DNA from: Takifugu bimaculatus
Taxonomy: Eukaryota; Chordata; Actinopteri; Tetraodontiformes; Tetraodontidae
DNA length: 64,000 nt
Direction: 5' to 3'
NCBI GenBank assembly: GCA_004026145.2
Contig: CP034975.1
Span: 20,242,191 to 20,306,190, forward strand
The notes under the pieces were generated by a model, which worked only from the letters and a program-made list of their open reading frames with translations, did no database searches and was not told the origin of the DNA. The position numbers and the translations under genes are program-made. This document shows positions 12,413 to 24,420 of the stretch, in pieces (position 1 is the stretch's first letter; each line of letters opens with the position of its first letter).

Positions 12413-15400
12413 ATGAACCGGAACAAGCGTGAAAAAGAGTATTATAGTATAGATGTGGGCGATTCAACCTTCACAGTTTTAAAACGCTACCAAAACCTCC
12501 GACCCATTGGATCCGGCGCACAGGGGATTGTCTGGTGAGTGTGTGCCTCTTTTAACGGGTTCTGTGTACAAAGGCTGTGTAAAATGGTGAAAAGTAAACA
12601 GTAACTTGCTGTAACTGGTAATCGTCCAGTCGACAGTGTTGGTTCTTCTATTTATATTGGACTTTTTTTTGGGAACTCCTGATTCATAATGATTAATATG
12701 GTATGAAATGTGAAAGTCAACATTATTTCTGAGCACGCATGCTGCAGCAGTCACGATATTCACTATAGAATTCCTCACAGAAGCAGTCCAATAATCTTCC
12801 ACATCATTCATGGATTAAGCCGTCACGTCCTTAGTCGAGGGATTGCTACCGGTACAGAGCTGTTGATGTTTTTATTATTTTCTTTTCAAACTCTAGTTCA
12901 GCGTACGACCACAACTTGGAAAGAAATGTCGCCATCAAGAAACTGAGCCGGCCTTTTCAGAATCAAACCCACGCCAAACGGGCCTACAGGGAACTGGTGC
13001 TAATGAAATGTGTCAACCACAAAAATGTAAGCTTTCTCTTTTCATTCCATTTCTGTAGGTACTTCCACAGGGAATCGTACATAAAGATGGTGGGCTGACA
13101 CTTGTGTTAGCGTCTGCCCATCCTGTATGATTGGCAGGCGATGATTAATAATGTAAACTTGTCATGTTACGCATTTGGCTGCAGAGGTTGTGACGATCTA
13201 TCACACTTTTCCCAGATAATCGGCCTGTTAAATGTGTTCACGCCACAGAAGACATTGGAAGAGTTCCAAGATGTGTGAGTATTACTGAGCAAGATATCAT
13301 CTGCTCAACGCCTGCTTGTAAAATCAATACAGGACAGAGTATGCCTGCAGCTCAGAGGGTTTTTTTTTACTTTTAGAGGCTTGGAGTTTGTGTTTTATCT
13401 TCTAGGAATTCATAAAACTGAAGTAGTATATGTAAATAGAGTGAGTGGACATGTTTTAGGATGTTGTAAAGAATTACATCCAGTCGGTGAAACACATCGA
13501 CCTCATACCTGTTGGGGAGAAAATCTAAACAAATGAACATTAGAGCTGAGAGTGGAGAAACCAGTGCCCTGAGTCTGTTTGGAGCCTGACAGGATGCCGA
13601 AATTTACTGTGGAATACAGAACTCAGAGGTTTGTTTCAGCATGCATCATGATTAATCACATCCTCTGGAAAGTGTGTGTGTCTGTGTCTCTGCTTGATTG
13701 GAACTAAAAAGGAAACTGGGGGAGAAATCACAGCTAGGGGGCTTTCGGGCAAAAAACAGAAATAATGGAGGGTGAATTCTGCCCATGTGATCATGTATCT
13801 GAGTGGATTAAGCATAGCAGACACTGTCCACACACTTTGGAGTACAATCTCTATTCAGTTTGCAACTCTTAGTTTTAAAGCATGCAGCATAAAGGGAGAT
13901 CCTCCAGACAAGTCTACTTAGCTTGTTAACATGCTCTTGTATCAGTAAAACCTTCTTTATGCATAAACGATGAGTCTAAAGGTCTGTACTGTGTGGAGGA
14001 GGATTGTCGAGACTAATTACACAACAGCTGCCAAATAATGAAACATCATCTGTGTTGAAAATATGAACACTTCCTAAATGCCATGTAGAACAAGAGCTCA
14101 GGAAGGAAGCTCAGCGTTTGTCCACGCAACACATTTACCCTGTGGGTTGTTAAGTGTCCACTGTGAGAGAGATGAGGACGAGCCGTTAGAGGATGTCTGC
14201 GTTTCCACGCAGGTATCTGGTGATGGAGCTGATGGACGCCAACCTGTGCCAGGTGATTCAGATGGAGCTGGACCACGAGAGGCTTTCTTACCTGCTCTAC
14301 CAGATGCTGTGTGGGATCAAACACCTGCATGCGGCTGGCATCATTCACAGGGTGAGATACACATGCACGCCAAGGGCCAGCATCAGAACGCTGCCATGCA
14401 GTTAGCCCCAGCTAGCTATTTCACGTGTTGGGCAAACACTCCAAGGGTCAAAGGTCAATGTAGTGCGTCCTGTGAATTGAAATCTTTGATCCTTACAGTT
14501 TCCACTATTCTTTCCCTTTATTAGTCGTTAAACGCACCTCAGGGGATTCGCTACTGAAGCCAAACACGAGTAGATGTAATATGGAGAAGAGGCCATGCAG
14601 GCCGCAGTCAAACACATGTCACACGCACGCTCACAGCCGCCCTGGTGCGTCAGCAGCAGACAGAGCCTTTGTTGTAGACACACACACACATACACACACA
14701 CGCACGCACGCAGAGTGATGGCTCACTGTCAATCACGCTCGGTGAAAGACACAGCAGTAGATTAGCGGAGCTCCTCTTGCTCCGCCAACCAGAACTAATT
14801 GAGCCACAGGCCGAGCCGAGCAGCGCCGCGCACATCAGCGTAACTCGTCACGCAAAGCTTTCATAAAGTGAACAGATGCAATGAGTCATGGATAAACACA
14901 GATTCCCTTGTTCTTTGGGGCTTTGTTTTTGTGACCAAAGTTCTCAAGCCCTCTTTAAACATGCGGGAAGTTGCCAAGAGCCCGAGAACACACTCCAGTC
15001 CAATGTAATCACTGGCGCTTTCAGCTTTGCAGTCTAATGGTTTGATTTCCAAGAAGCTTTGTGGGCATTGATGAATATTTCTACCTGCGGCACTTTTCTG
15101 AATGAAGCTATTTTATTTATGTTTTGCCAACAAATGTGATTCTTTAAACAGGAAGTCGTCCCAACTAAGACAGAAGTGATTGCAATGACGGGGGAAGGGT
15201 CCAAATTGTTGATATGCAAATGAGGCTTAATGGAAAGTACTTACATCCAGGGTCATTAAATACCCTGGCAGAGAAGGCGGAGTCTTCTCCATGACAGGAC
15301 ACCACCTGTCAATCATTTTGCATCAGATTAACTTGAATGCAGAGAAATCACTTAACATGTTGAATCTATAAAGTTAAGAAATTTGATAATTGAGTTTTTG

Positions 15401-18400
15401 TAGCTTCTGTCGAAATATGGAGATAGGTATGTTTGCAGTCTGGGATGGATTTTTATGAATGTCTGGCATATTCCTCATATAAAGCATCATGTTGTGCCCC
15501 CTCCTCCTCTAAATCAGGCTTGTGTTGTTTTTCTGGACAGGACCTGAAGCCCAGCAACATTGTGGTAAAGTCTGACTGCACCTTGAAGATTCTGGACTTT
15601 GGCCTGGCCAGAACTGCTGCCACCGGCCTCCTCATGACGCCCTACGTGGTCACCCGCTACTACCGTGCCCCAGAGGTCATCCTGGGCATGGGGTACCAGG
15701 CCAATGGTGAGTGGTGAAGGGCCGGGGCAGTTGCTGCCGAGCCACCTGGGGGCTGCTGAGCTGCTGCATTGGCCTGACCCTTGGGAGGCTTTTGTTTGAC
15801 AGTGCCTCTGAACACACACGTCGCACAAATAGAATCCTCTCACACACACACACACACACACACACACATGCACAGAGTAAAGGTTAAGACTCAGAGGGGA
15901 GGTTTGCAAGTTGATCATCAGTGCTTTGTGGGGATCTTCCCATCTGTGGAGACTCCAGGTCCCAGCTGTGCTGTAGCATGTGTTTGATGTTTTATTAAGA
16001 GGGCGACTATCCAGAGTTCTTCACAGCTTTGCAGAAGTAAAAGAGCCAGGATGAATGACACTTGAGCAGGCTTCAGCTAATTCACTCAGGACTACATTTT
16101 GGAATTTACAGCTGGTTTTTCAAGATGCCCTCGAAGGAAAACTAGCATTTTTGGAAATATGTTTATATGGAATGAGAGAAATTATTTATTTTAGCATAAA
16201 GTTAGCTTAAAGCTATGTAATGCTGGCATCCCTCTGCATATTGGGGACTGTTTTAATGTTTAAGGGCTTAACATTGTGGGCATAGCAACAAATCCACTGT
16301 GCTGACAATTAATACATTATACACTGTATTCTTGGTTTGGTTCTTATCTTTCGGCGCTGTTGTGATTAATCCAACTATTTCAAACTAAGTGTCAAACTTT
16401 CATGGTTAATCTCTGGCTAACCTCATCAGTCCAGCACTGATGTCAGTCATCAGGCTCCTGTTGTCAGCAATACATTAGCTCTAAGCCTTGCTCATGGGTC
16501 CAGTTACAGTCTGCAGCCTTTAATTCACCAAGTCCATCTGGGAATTATCAGGAAGTCCAGGAAGTCGTGAAAACCTGGGATTCATTTCCTGAGACAACAT
16601 CATACCAATTTCAATTTGTGACCTTGATATGAGCAGATTAAGGCTGATGGGTCATTTTAGGGGTTAATCACTATAATAAATGTTTGACTAGTTCTTTTCA
16701 ACATCAAAACCAACACATCTGCACAGTTTTAGATTTAAATATCCAGGGAGACTTTTAGCTTTCATTTCGCTACACTGCTGCATCTTTTAGTTTCATCTTT
16801 CCCTTTTAATTGGTTAAACTAGATAATGGTTAATTAATGTCATTTTAGCAAGGTGGACCCTGTCCTGAATGTATGCTTATGTACATGTACCTTTACTTCC
16901 TTGATCAAAACCTTGAACTTTAATTTGTCCTGCTGATTTGTTGCATTCTTTTTCCTATTCTCTTTTCCTCCCTTTTATGCTTCACACATGTAGTGGATAT
17001 TTGGGCTGTGGGCTGCATTATGGCAGAAATGGTTCGCCACAAAATCCTTTTTCCAGGAAGGGATTGTATCCTTGAGCTGTTTGCAGCTGTGTCTGGCTCT
17101 TGTTATGAAACGGAACACGGCACTCAAGCTTCGAAACGGTTCCTCCATCAGCTCGCTTCACATCCTCCTGTTTCTTGCTATTTGTCTGATACCTCATCTT
17201 GCAGCCACACACCTGCTTTTTCCTCCAGGTGCATAAAGCTCACACAACTCGCTCACCTAAACAGCAGAACTGTTGCTCCGATCATCACCCAAAGGCTGAA
17301 TCTCATTAGATTTCTTCCTGTAGCCAAAAATGAGACATTTTATTATTGCAGCTGCGCAGAAACTTTGCAAGCCACGAAATGCCATTTGCATGCTATTCAT
17401 TTGTGTCGCACACATCGCCACATGATTTCTTTTTTTTACTTTTTCTGTCATTTGATGGTGTGTCCAGTTGTAGTCTGCATCAGTTTCATTTGTTTTCTCC
17501 AGCCCTGCATGCTAATTGGGTGGTTGTCATTTCATTTTTTCAGTTGATGTCTGGTCTGTTGGCTGCATCATGGCTGAAATGGTCCGGGGTAGTGTGTTGT
17601 TTCCAGGCACTGATCGTATCCTTGAGTTCAACATCAGTCCAACCCCCCCCCCCCCCCCCCCCCCCTCCACTTCCAAAACACCATCCTGTCTCATCTTATT
17701 TTTAGCCATCGTGTTCACGCACAGTGGAGTTCACCCTGTACCTGTCCTGGGACTGCTGATGTTGCTTTTGTATACTGTTGACGTCCAGCCTCTTCACATC
17801 CCATGTGGCGTTCATGGAATGGGTGATGTTGGAGTGAAAATGCTGTGTGCAAATAAGCAAGAGAGCTTAAAATCGGGGTTATTTATCACACTTGTGTGAG
17901 TGACTTACTGTGAGATGCACTGTATAAAAATAGGTGTAGCTAATCAGTGCTACTAAAGCTCAACTGTAATTATTGAATAATGGATATTATGGAATTAGCA
18001 AAGGGCTTACTGAAAATAGCTTCCTCAGAAACTTTGGAACTAATTAAGATGAGCCTTCTCTGCTAATACAAGTGAATTTGGCCTTCAAATAAATAGTTTT
18101 TATTGGCTCAGTTGTTTATTTGTGAGGTTTTTGAACTTTAGATTTTCTTTTTTCCCTCCTTGTTCATTTAAAAGTGTTTATTTATCTCGACATATTCCAC
18201 CTTCCTGTTGTGAACAATGTCTACTCCCTACAGAAATATTAGCGGCTAATTAAGGTTTCCCTATCTTTAAGCACGGTTGCCGTTATATGAGAACGGTCTG
18301 ACATAATGGTGCACGGCCACGTGCTGCGACACTGCAGGTGTGAAATGCCTCACAGTCCCAGCCCGGTGCTTTTCCTGACAATGAACCATCAGATATCGAC

Positions 18401-20867
18401 CAGTGGAACAAGGTGATTGAGCAGCTGGGGACGCCGTCGCAGGAGTTCCTGATGAAGCTGAACCAGTCGGTGAGGACGTACGTGGAGAACAGGCCGCGAT
18501 ATGCGGGCTACACCTTCGAGAAGCTGTTCCCTGACGTGCTGTTCCACGCGGACTCTGAACACAACAAACTGAAAGGTAAAGCTGCCCCCGCCTCCCGTCA
18601 CCCCACCCGCGTGTCACATTCGGCTAGTTTATTACGCTACGCTTGCACGTAGCTCACCTTTAAATGCTTCAGTATCGGGAAAGGAAGCGGCTTTTAATGG
18701 ATCCACGGTGATCATGTGAGTGTGGCAGCTGCGTCGAGGTGCATCAGTTTGTGTCCGCAGCCTTCCCGAACATCTGCCGACATTAAAGCGTGGGCTGTAG
18801 ATCACTCTTCGGGGGCGGCTTCAGCGAAGGCGCTGACTCGTTTTGCGGCGAAAGGCTTTGAACTTGACGCGAGTTTGCGTGCAAATGAAGAGTCGCCGCG
18901 AACGCATCCAGAGAAAGACCGCGCTCAGCTTTTTCCTGGGCTCATCAGATGACTCAGGCAGGGCCTCGTGACAACTGCATTTCCCCCTGAAGTGCTTCTC
19001 TCCGCCTGCATGTGCTGAACGTTCACATTTGAGTCGAGAGCTTCGCTAACGCGGGCCGACGAGGCTTTCAGGCACAATAGAACCCGCCCCATCAGGAGAC
19101 GTTCGCTGAAACTGTTCCTCCTGAACCTGCGTTTGCTCCCGATGGTCACAGGAAGCTTCTCTCACTTTCTTATTTTATCTGATTTCCCAGCGAGCCAAGC
19201 CCGAGACTTACTATCCAAGATGCTGGTTATAGACGCATCGAAGCGGATCTCGGTGGACGAAGCTCTTCAGCACCCTTATATCAACGTGTGGTATGATCCA
19301 ACTGAAGTTGAGGCGGTGAGTCCTCATCATTTATGGTTGTTCTCCTTTCTGTAGATCTGTTCTGAGCTCAGTAAAATAATCAGGAGGTTCCTCAGAGTTC
19401 TAACCTTTCGATTGTGTCGTAAATACCAGGAACAGTTGGAAGGTTTCAGTGGCTGATTCTGAAGCAGCATTTTATATATTTTATTTAAGTAACGCTGCAG
19501 CTTATACTTAAATAATACAGTTCTTGTTTCACACCGCATACAAACACTATAGAGACACTAAATGCCAAGATGCTGGTAAACAAACGACACTGTCTTTAGC
19601 CTTACATGTGTCCACTCTAGGCTTCCATGTTGTTTATCCCTGTGGTGGACACGAGCTCCTTCACACAACAACAGGCAGAGTTCAGAAGACAGAGAGCGAT
19701 TATGGACTCATTTCTGTCCCTCACACCCCCCCCACACACACACGTCCTCACTGATTGGACTCACTGTGGATTTCCTGCACTCCACTTGTTCCATGGCTTT
19801 GTTTGTTTTGATCAGCCTCCATCTTCTTCCCATTTAACCTGAACTAGAAATGTTCTTCGTCCTTCAGCCACCACCTGCCATCACAGACAAGCAGCTGGAT
19901 GAGAGAGAGCACACAGTGGAGGAGTGGAAAGGTGGGAACCATCTCCGCTTTTTTCCGGGCCTTTTCATTAGCAGTCGGATTGACCTCAGTCGCCCTGTTG
20001 ATTGTTGTTTGGTCAGCGTTGTTCTGCCTGTAGCACATTTATTCTGAAGCACCAGGGGTACCAGGGGTTCCAGTTGCTCACCTCCTGAGACTCCATGTCT
20101 GATTGCAGAGTTGATATACAAAGAGGTGTTGGACTGGGAAGAAAGGACGAAGAACGGTGTCATCAAGGGACAGCCAGCATCCATAGGTTAGTGGACCAAT
20201 AAGAGCCGTATCGCCTGTGCTGTGAGTTTCAATGGTGGAGAAGATGGAGTGTTTGGACTGTTCCAGTAGAAACGTTCATGTGGGACACGACCCTGTTCAC
20301 GTTCAGCCAATGAGATTATCCTGCTAGGTAATCAGATGAAATTGAATTTATCCACGGGACATTTCTGTCCACTTCCTCGTAGCTCTGGTTAGCTATGGGT
20401 GGCAGACAGAAAGCAAACGGTTTGGCTCCAGCCACAACTTCACCGTGCAACTTTCTCTGGTTCTGGTTTAAGTGGTTTCCTCTTTAAGAAGGAGACTTTC
20501 AGCCATAACTGCTGAACCCTCTGAACAGGAAGCTTCTGGACCTCACGCAGCAGCGTGGGTCTAGAAAAGACTCTTTAAATTTGACATTTTGACTAGAAAC
20601 GGTGACATTTCCAGGTTGTCTTCCCTCGCTCTTAATGACTGTTGCTCCTGGTTCATCCAAGAGTCCCTCCGCAGTCGCGTTGACCACGGCTCTCTTCCTG
20701 TTCCTCATAGCACAGGTGCAACAGTGAGCAGCAGCCCCCAGCACCACGGGTCCACGTCCTCTTCCACCAACGACGTCTCCTCCATGTCCACTGAGCCGAC
20801 CCTGACTGACACAGACAGCAGCCTGGAGGCCACCGCTGCCAACGCCTCCCTGGGCTCCTGCAGATGA
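12413..20867 (+). CDS. mapk8: Mitogen-activated protein kinase 8 / JNK1
   Basis: Stress-activated Ser/Thr kinase that phosphorylates c-Jun and many other proteins; activated by MKK4/MKK7. Coding exons: 12413-12534, 12897-13026, 13216-13274, 14213-14351, 15541-15706, then 16994-17065 or 17544-17615, then 18393-18575, 19191-19315, 19868-19931, 20109-20186, 20716-20867. All phases agree. The long form is 429 residues (human 427) and the short form 384 (human 384). Visible motifs: GSGAQG P-loop (33-38), VAIKK with K55, hinge MELMDANLC, HRDLKPSN with D151, DFG at 169-171, TPY activation motif at 183-185, and RYYRAPEV. Residue numbers match human JNK1 through the activation loop. Fish often keep two copies (mapk8a/b); which one this is cannot be decided here, although the sequence feels closer to mapk8b. 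No frameshifts or stops are present. Confidence 0.97.
14677..14712. repeat. (CA)n microsatellite, interrupted
   Basis: CA/CG units in the mapk8 intron after the exon ending at 14351. Confidence 0.9.
15839..15868. repeat. (CA)n microsatellite
   Basis: About 14 units, some 130 bases after the mapk8 exon ending at 15706. Confidence 0.93.
16994..17065 (+). CDS. mapk8: mapk8 alternative exon 6, alpha-type
   Basis: 72 bases encoding VDIWAVGCIMAEMVRHKILF then PGRD, in kinase subdomains IX-X. The HKILFPGRD ending is the JNK1-alpha signature. The preceding acceptor (pyrimidine tract then ATGTAG) is ordinary U2-type, while the donor GTATCCTTGAG matches the U12-type consensus. It shares phase and length with the exon at 17544-17615. 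The exon choice is known to alter substrate preference in mammals. Confidence 0.93.
17544..17615 (+). CDS. mapk8: mapk8 alternative exon 6, beta-type
   Basis: 72 bases encoding VDVWSVGCIMAEMVRGSVLF then PGTD; the VLFPGTD ending is the JNK1-beta type. U2-like acceptor (ATTTTTTCAG) and a U12-like donor, GTATCCTTGAG, identical over 11 bases to the alpha exon's donor. A run of 23 C begins 27 bases after the exon. With exon 7 the join restores CAT (His), as in human beta forms. Confidence 0.93.
17643..17665 (+). repeat. Poly-C tract (C23) next to the alternative exon donor
   Basis: Uninterrupted run of 23 cytosines in the intron, 28-50 bases downstream of the beta-type exon. Such tracts can bind PCBP/hnRNP K proteins; any role here is inference. 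Its exact length may be unreliable. Confidence 0.9.
18370..18392 (+). promoter_or_regulatory. mapk8: U12-type branch site and acceptor before mapk8 exon 7
   Basis: TTTTCCTGAC at 18370-18379 closely matches the U12 branch consensus (TTTTCCTTAAC). The presumed branch A at 18378 is 15 bases before the exon, inside the usual window for minor-class introns. There is no long pyrimidine tract. Together with the GTATCCTT donors at 17066 and 17616, this marks the intron before exon 7 as minor-class. Confidence 0.8.
20711..20727 (+). CDS. mapk8: mapk8 short C-terminus (tandem acceptor, AQVQQ stop)
   Basis: Two acceptors lie 5 bases apart: CATAG ending at 20710 and CACAG ending at 20715. Use of the first gives A-Q-V-Q-Q-stop (TGA at 20725-20727) and a 384-residue protein; use of the second gives the 429-residue form. 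This reproduces the mammalian JNK1 short/long (p46/p54) pair. Confidence 0.9.
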
Positions 20868-23800
20868 CTATCATTTCCATGTCTCTCCGGTCCTGTGCTG
20901 AGCCCCCCCACCCCCCACCCAGTCTTATTAAAGACTGCACCTGACACTGGCCCCTCCCCCTCCAGCTTAGTCCCCTTTCCCACATCGCGTCCGTGCGTGT
21001 TGTCAGTAGTTTAGCGATTAGCTAGTTAGCTGGAGAAATGTTTTGATTTCTAACAGGACGTATCTTTTAACTTTTTTATTACACCTACAGCCTTTTTTTT
21101 TTTTTAAAAGAGGATTTCTTTTACCTGCCTTCTAGTCGTAATTTCATTTTTCAGAAACCTAAGATAACATATTTCACATTTCTTTTGATTGACAGAGAGT
21201 GATTAAAATAAAAAAAAGGAAACTCTTTCGACATAATCTACTGACCGTTGTTCGTTTCACCTGTAGGCTTCCACCACTCGTCATGTATGTGTAGAATGAG
21301 TTTGTACAGATTTCCATCCACCGTATACGTTTGCAGAGAGCCATTGGAATATAATTGGCATGACATACGGGCTCGAAGCTCTCATCTTTAAGATTTATGC
21401 GATGTATTCACTTTCCAGAGCTGTAATCACCTGGATTTCCTGTGTTGTTTTGCAGCTGCTTCCTACAGGGAAACATTTAAGCTAAGGGTTTGCTAAGAGG
21501 ATAGCTAGGTCCTGCTAGAGAAGGTGGGGGGTTTTCTTTTAGCTGTATCATGTGTTTATGGAGCCACATCCTATAGGTAGCAGGTCTTATTGCTTCAGTG
21601 GACTAGATGTGAGAGATCCTACACGTTGAGATGGCTTCCAATGATGGTAATTTAAGAGTTGAATCGAGAATGTTGCTCTTGTCACGGTGGTTTGTGGGGT
21701 TTTTAGAAGCTGTGCGAGATTGTGAAATCAGTGATTGTTGTGAGTAGAATGTGCTTCAGTCAAGTAGGGTGTATGATCATCGAGAACGCGTTTGAAGGTG
21801 TCGACGGCAGGCTTTTCTAGGGATTCTAGCGTGGTGGTGACCTCTCCCACTACTATATCCTGTTATTAGTAATGTATCTTTGCCAGTGTGAAAAGCGTTT
21901 TCAGAACGTCGGCCAAATAAACCGTTTCACAACAGTGCAAATGTCAAAAGAATAGGAGGATTAGCGCGATATGCAATAATAGCGCCCCCTTCAGGATTTA
22001 ACGTTGAAAGGAAAAGTGCCTGTTTGTCATTCATTCCTAAGGAACGGTGAGGAAGTGTGTAAAGGGATCTGGACAACAGTGGTTTCCTTAGTGCATGATG
22101 TCATTGTAGTTCTAACAAATGTGCTATATTTTTCTACATGTTTTGGTTGTAGCCCTCCGGCTGGAGACTTGGAGTCTCGCGGCGTACGAAGGCGATGATG
22201 TTGGCACGCTTCTGCGCGTGTTCAGGGGAAAAGGCAGTTTTACCAAGGTCTTTCATCAAAGTAAAGTGTTTTTTATTCAGTTTGTAGTCCAGTTTGAGCC
22301 CTCTGTTGTTTGGAAGTAATGACCGTAGAGGGAGGGTTCTCTCTGATTGCATCATTTTTTTTCAGTATTTTGTTGCTTTCAGGTTCCAGACTGACGCTGC
22401 AGCAGCATTTGTGCTAACCGTGGGGCCGATCCACCAGCTAGTGTAGCTTCCCACTGCGCTTGACCTGGACTTGTTAGCGTCCAGTGACGTCTGTGTGCTT
22501 CACCCTCTCTGCAGCTGCACCAGCTGTTCATAAAGTCACCGCAGTTGGTTGTCTTTGAGTTTGTCCTGACAACTTGCTAGTTTCGAACTGTGAATGAAAT
22601 CAATTGTGTTGCCCTGTTGTTTCCCTACTGAATGTCTCCTCATAGCATCTAAACTAACAGGAATACGCGTCAATTTGAGCGGTCTCTCACAATGTTAAAT
22701 ATCTTTTGCATTAGTGTTTGTTTTCTATCTTATTATATTCGGTTTAACTATTCTGACTAGCGTTTTATAAAGTTTTGCCTTTGGACTATTAATGAGCATT
22801 AGCTTTGGAAATCATTAACTTTGTTGTAACGTTTGAGCCTATGTTGATCTGACAGTTAGCTTTACGCTTATTTAATATGATAACACGTTAATCCTGTTGT
22901 TGTCAGCCATATCAATCCTAATATCGGAAGAAGACAGCGCTAGCTCAAAGCTACCTGTGATAACTGATTATTTTAGTAAATAAGTGTGTGCATTGGCCAC
23001 GCCCAGTCTTTTAGGGTCTTTTAGGGTGTTTGGAGTCCTCAACAGAAAAGGGAAATAATATATTTTCTCCATGATTCTATCTTTAAAGAACATTATGACT
23101 AGTGTGTTTTTTTATGACGTAATAGCTAACAAGGTCATTCGTGTGGAAGTCGGATTTTTGGCTGTTTAGTGTTCGCTGATGTGAAAAATGGTTGAACCAC
23201 TGAACCGTGCGTTTACATAGCAAGAGACGGTCATCTTTCTTTCAGTTGTAAATATTATGAGAACCTGAAAGGTGCAAACCGTTTAAACTTCATGACGCCG
23301 AAGTTTTAAACGCCTCCATTTATGAAAAGCTGGTGCCTCGTCCCCGTCTCCACTTAAAAAAAACCCACGGTAGTTTGGTTCAGACTAGCGTTGGTTTGTA
23401 GGAGCCACTGCAGGTTAGCAGCAGGTCGCAACACAAGACTAAATGTGGCAGTCGTGTTCAGATGAGCAGGCGGTGAAATCTAGAACAAGTACTGACAGGA
23501 ATCAGATCTCAGATCTATTTGTCCCATTAGCTAAAATCGCCAATCAGAAAACCCTTTTGCTGTCTGGAGTGCTTTTAATTGGAGTATTCCGCTTGTTTGT
23601 CCTCATTAGAGTTGTTTTTATATAAATATATATGTGTGCATCCACGCGTATGTATTAAACCAATGTCATTATGATTTGAGTTGGCTTTGATGAACTACCT
23701 CACGCTGAATTTCTGCCAGTTCTTGCATTCTACTCGGTCGCCTGCAGAAATCGCTATTAAAGACGTGTGAATAACAGATTCCATTATTTATTTATTTGAA

Positions 23801-24420
23801 ATTGTACTATTTGTTGGTTTCAACAGACTTCTAGTTTTGTACATTATGGATACTTCAACTAGAAGTGAGAGAATTATGTTTTTTTTTTTTCATTTTATGT
23901 CTTTTTAAACTAAATGTGCAATACCTTCAGCAAACTGTACTAGTAGTATGTGATGGGCCTAGCCTTTATTAACTGTCTTCTGAAGGTAAACGAGATGTTT
24001 GGTACTGTCAATCCATGTTTCCTTTTTTTTTAAAGATAAGATGCATTTTTATTTCCGTGACTTGTTTATAGTCATGATCTCATGTAAACTGTTTTACCCT
24101 CCGAACAGATCTGACGGCAAATGTTCCGACATCGCCGGCAGATTTTTGGTTTGGAGCGTGGCAACAGTAATAATGTTAATACAGGAAAAAAAAACACAAA
24201 AAACCCCATAAATATCTTTGGGAAATCAGTGTATGTATGGTGCTGGTTTGTAATGTTTGCTAGTGAATCCAGCCATGCAAGTAGTTTTAAGAATTTCTGG
24301 ATCTGCGCGTCTCAAAAGCCGCAACCATCAAAAAAGTGCACTACTAGATGAAAGCACTGGGATCGGACGATGCCACCTCTGACGAAAAGAAATAAAACAT
24401 GTACTGCAAATAAACAAAAT
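20868..24420 (+). other. mapk8: Probable mapk8 3'UTR
   Basis: No coding signal; T-rich with many short AT elements. Candidate poly(A) signals include AATAAA near 21206 and ATTAAA near 23756, and clustered AATAAAACATG (24390) and AAATAAAC (about 24408). The last cluster would give a 3'UTR of about 3.5 kb, comparable to the long mammalian MAPK8 3'UTR. The end is inferred. Confidence 0.45.

Noticed and set aside
17346..17705. Plus-strand frames through the poly-C tract (proline runs)
   Set aside because: They are out of frame with or run past the mapk8 alternative exon; the proline run is only the translated C23 tract.
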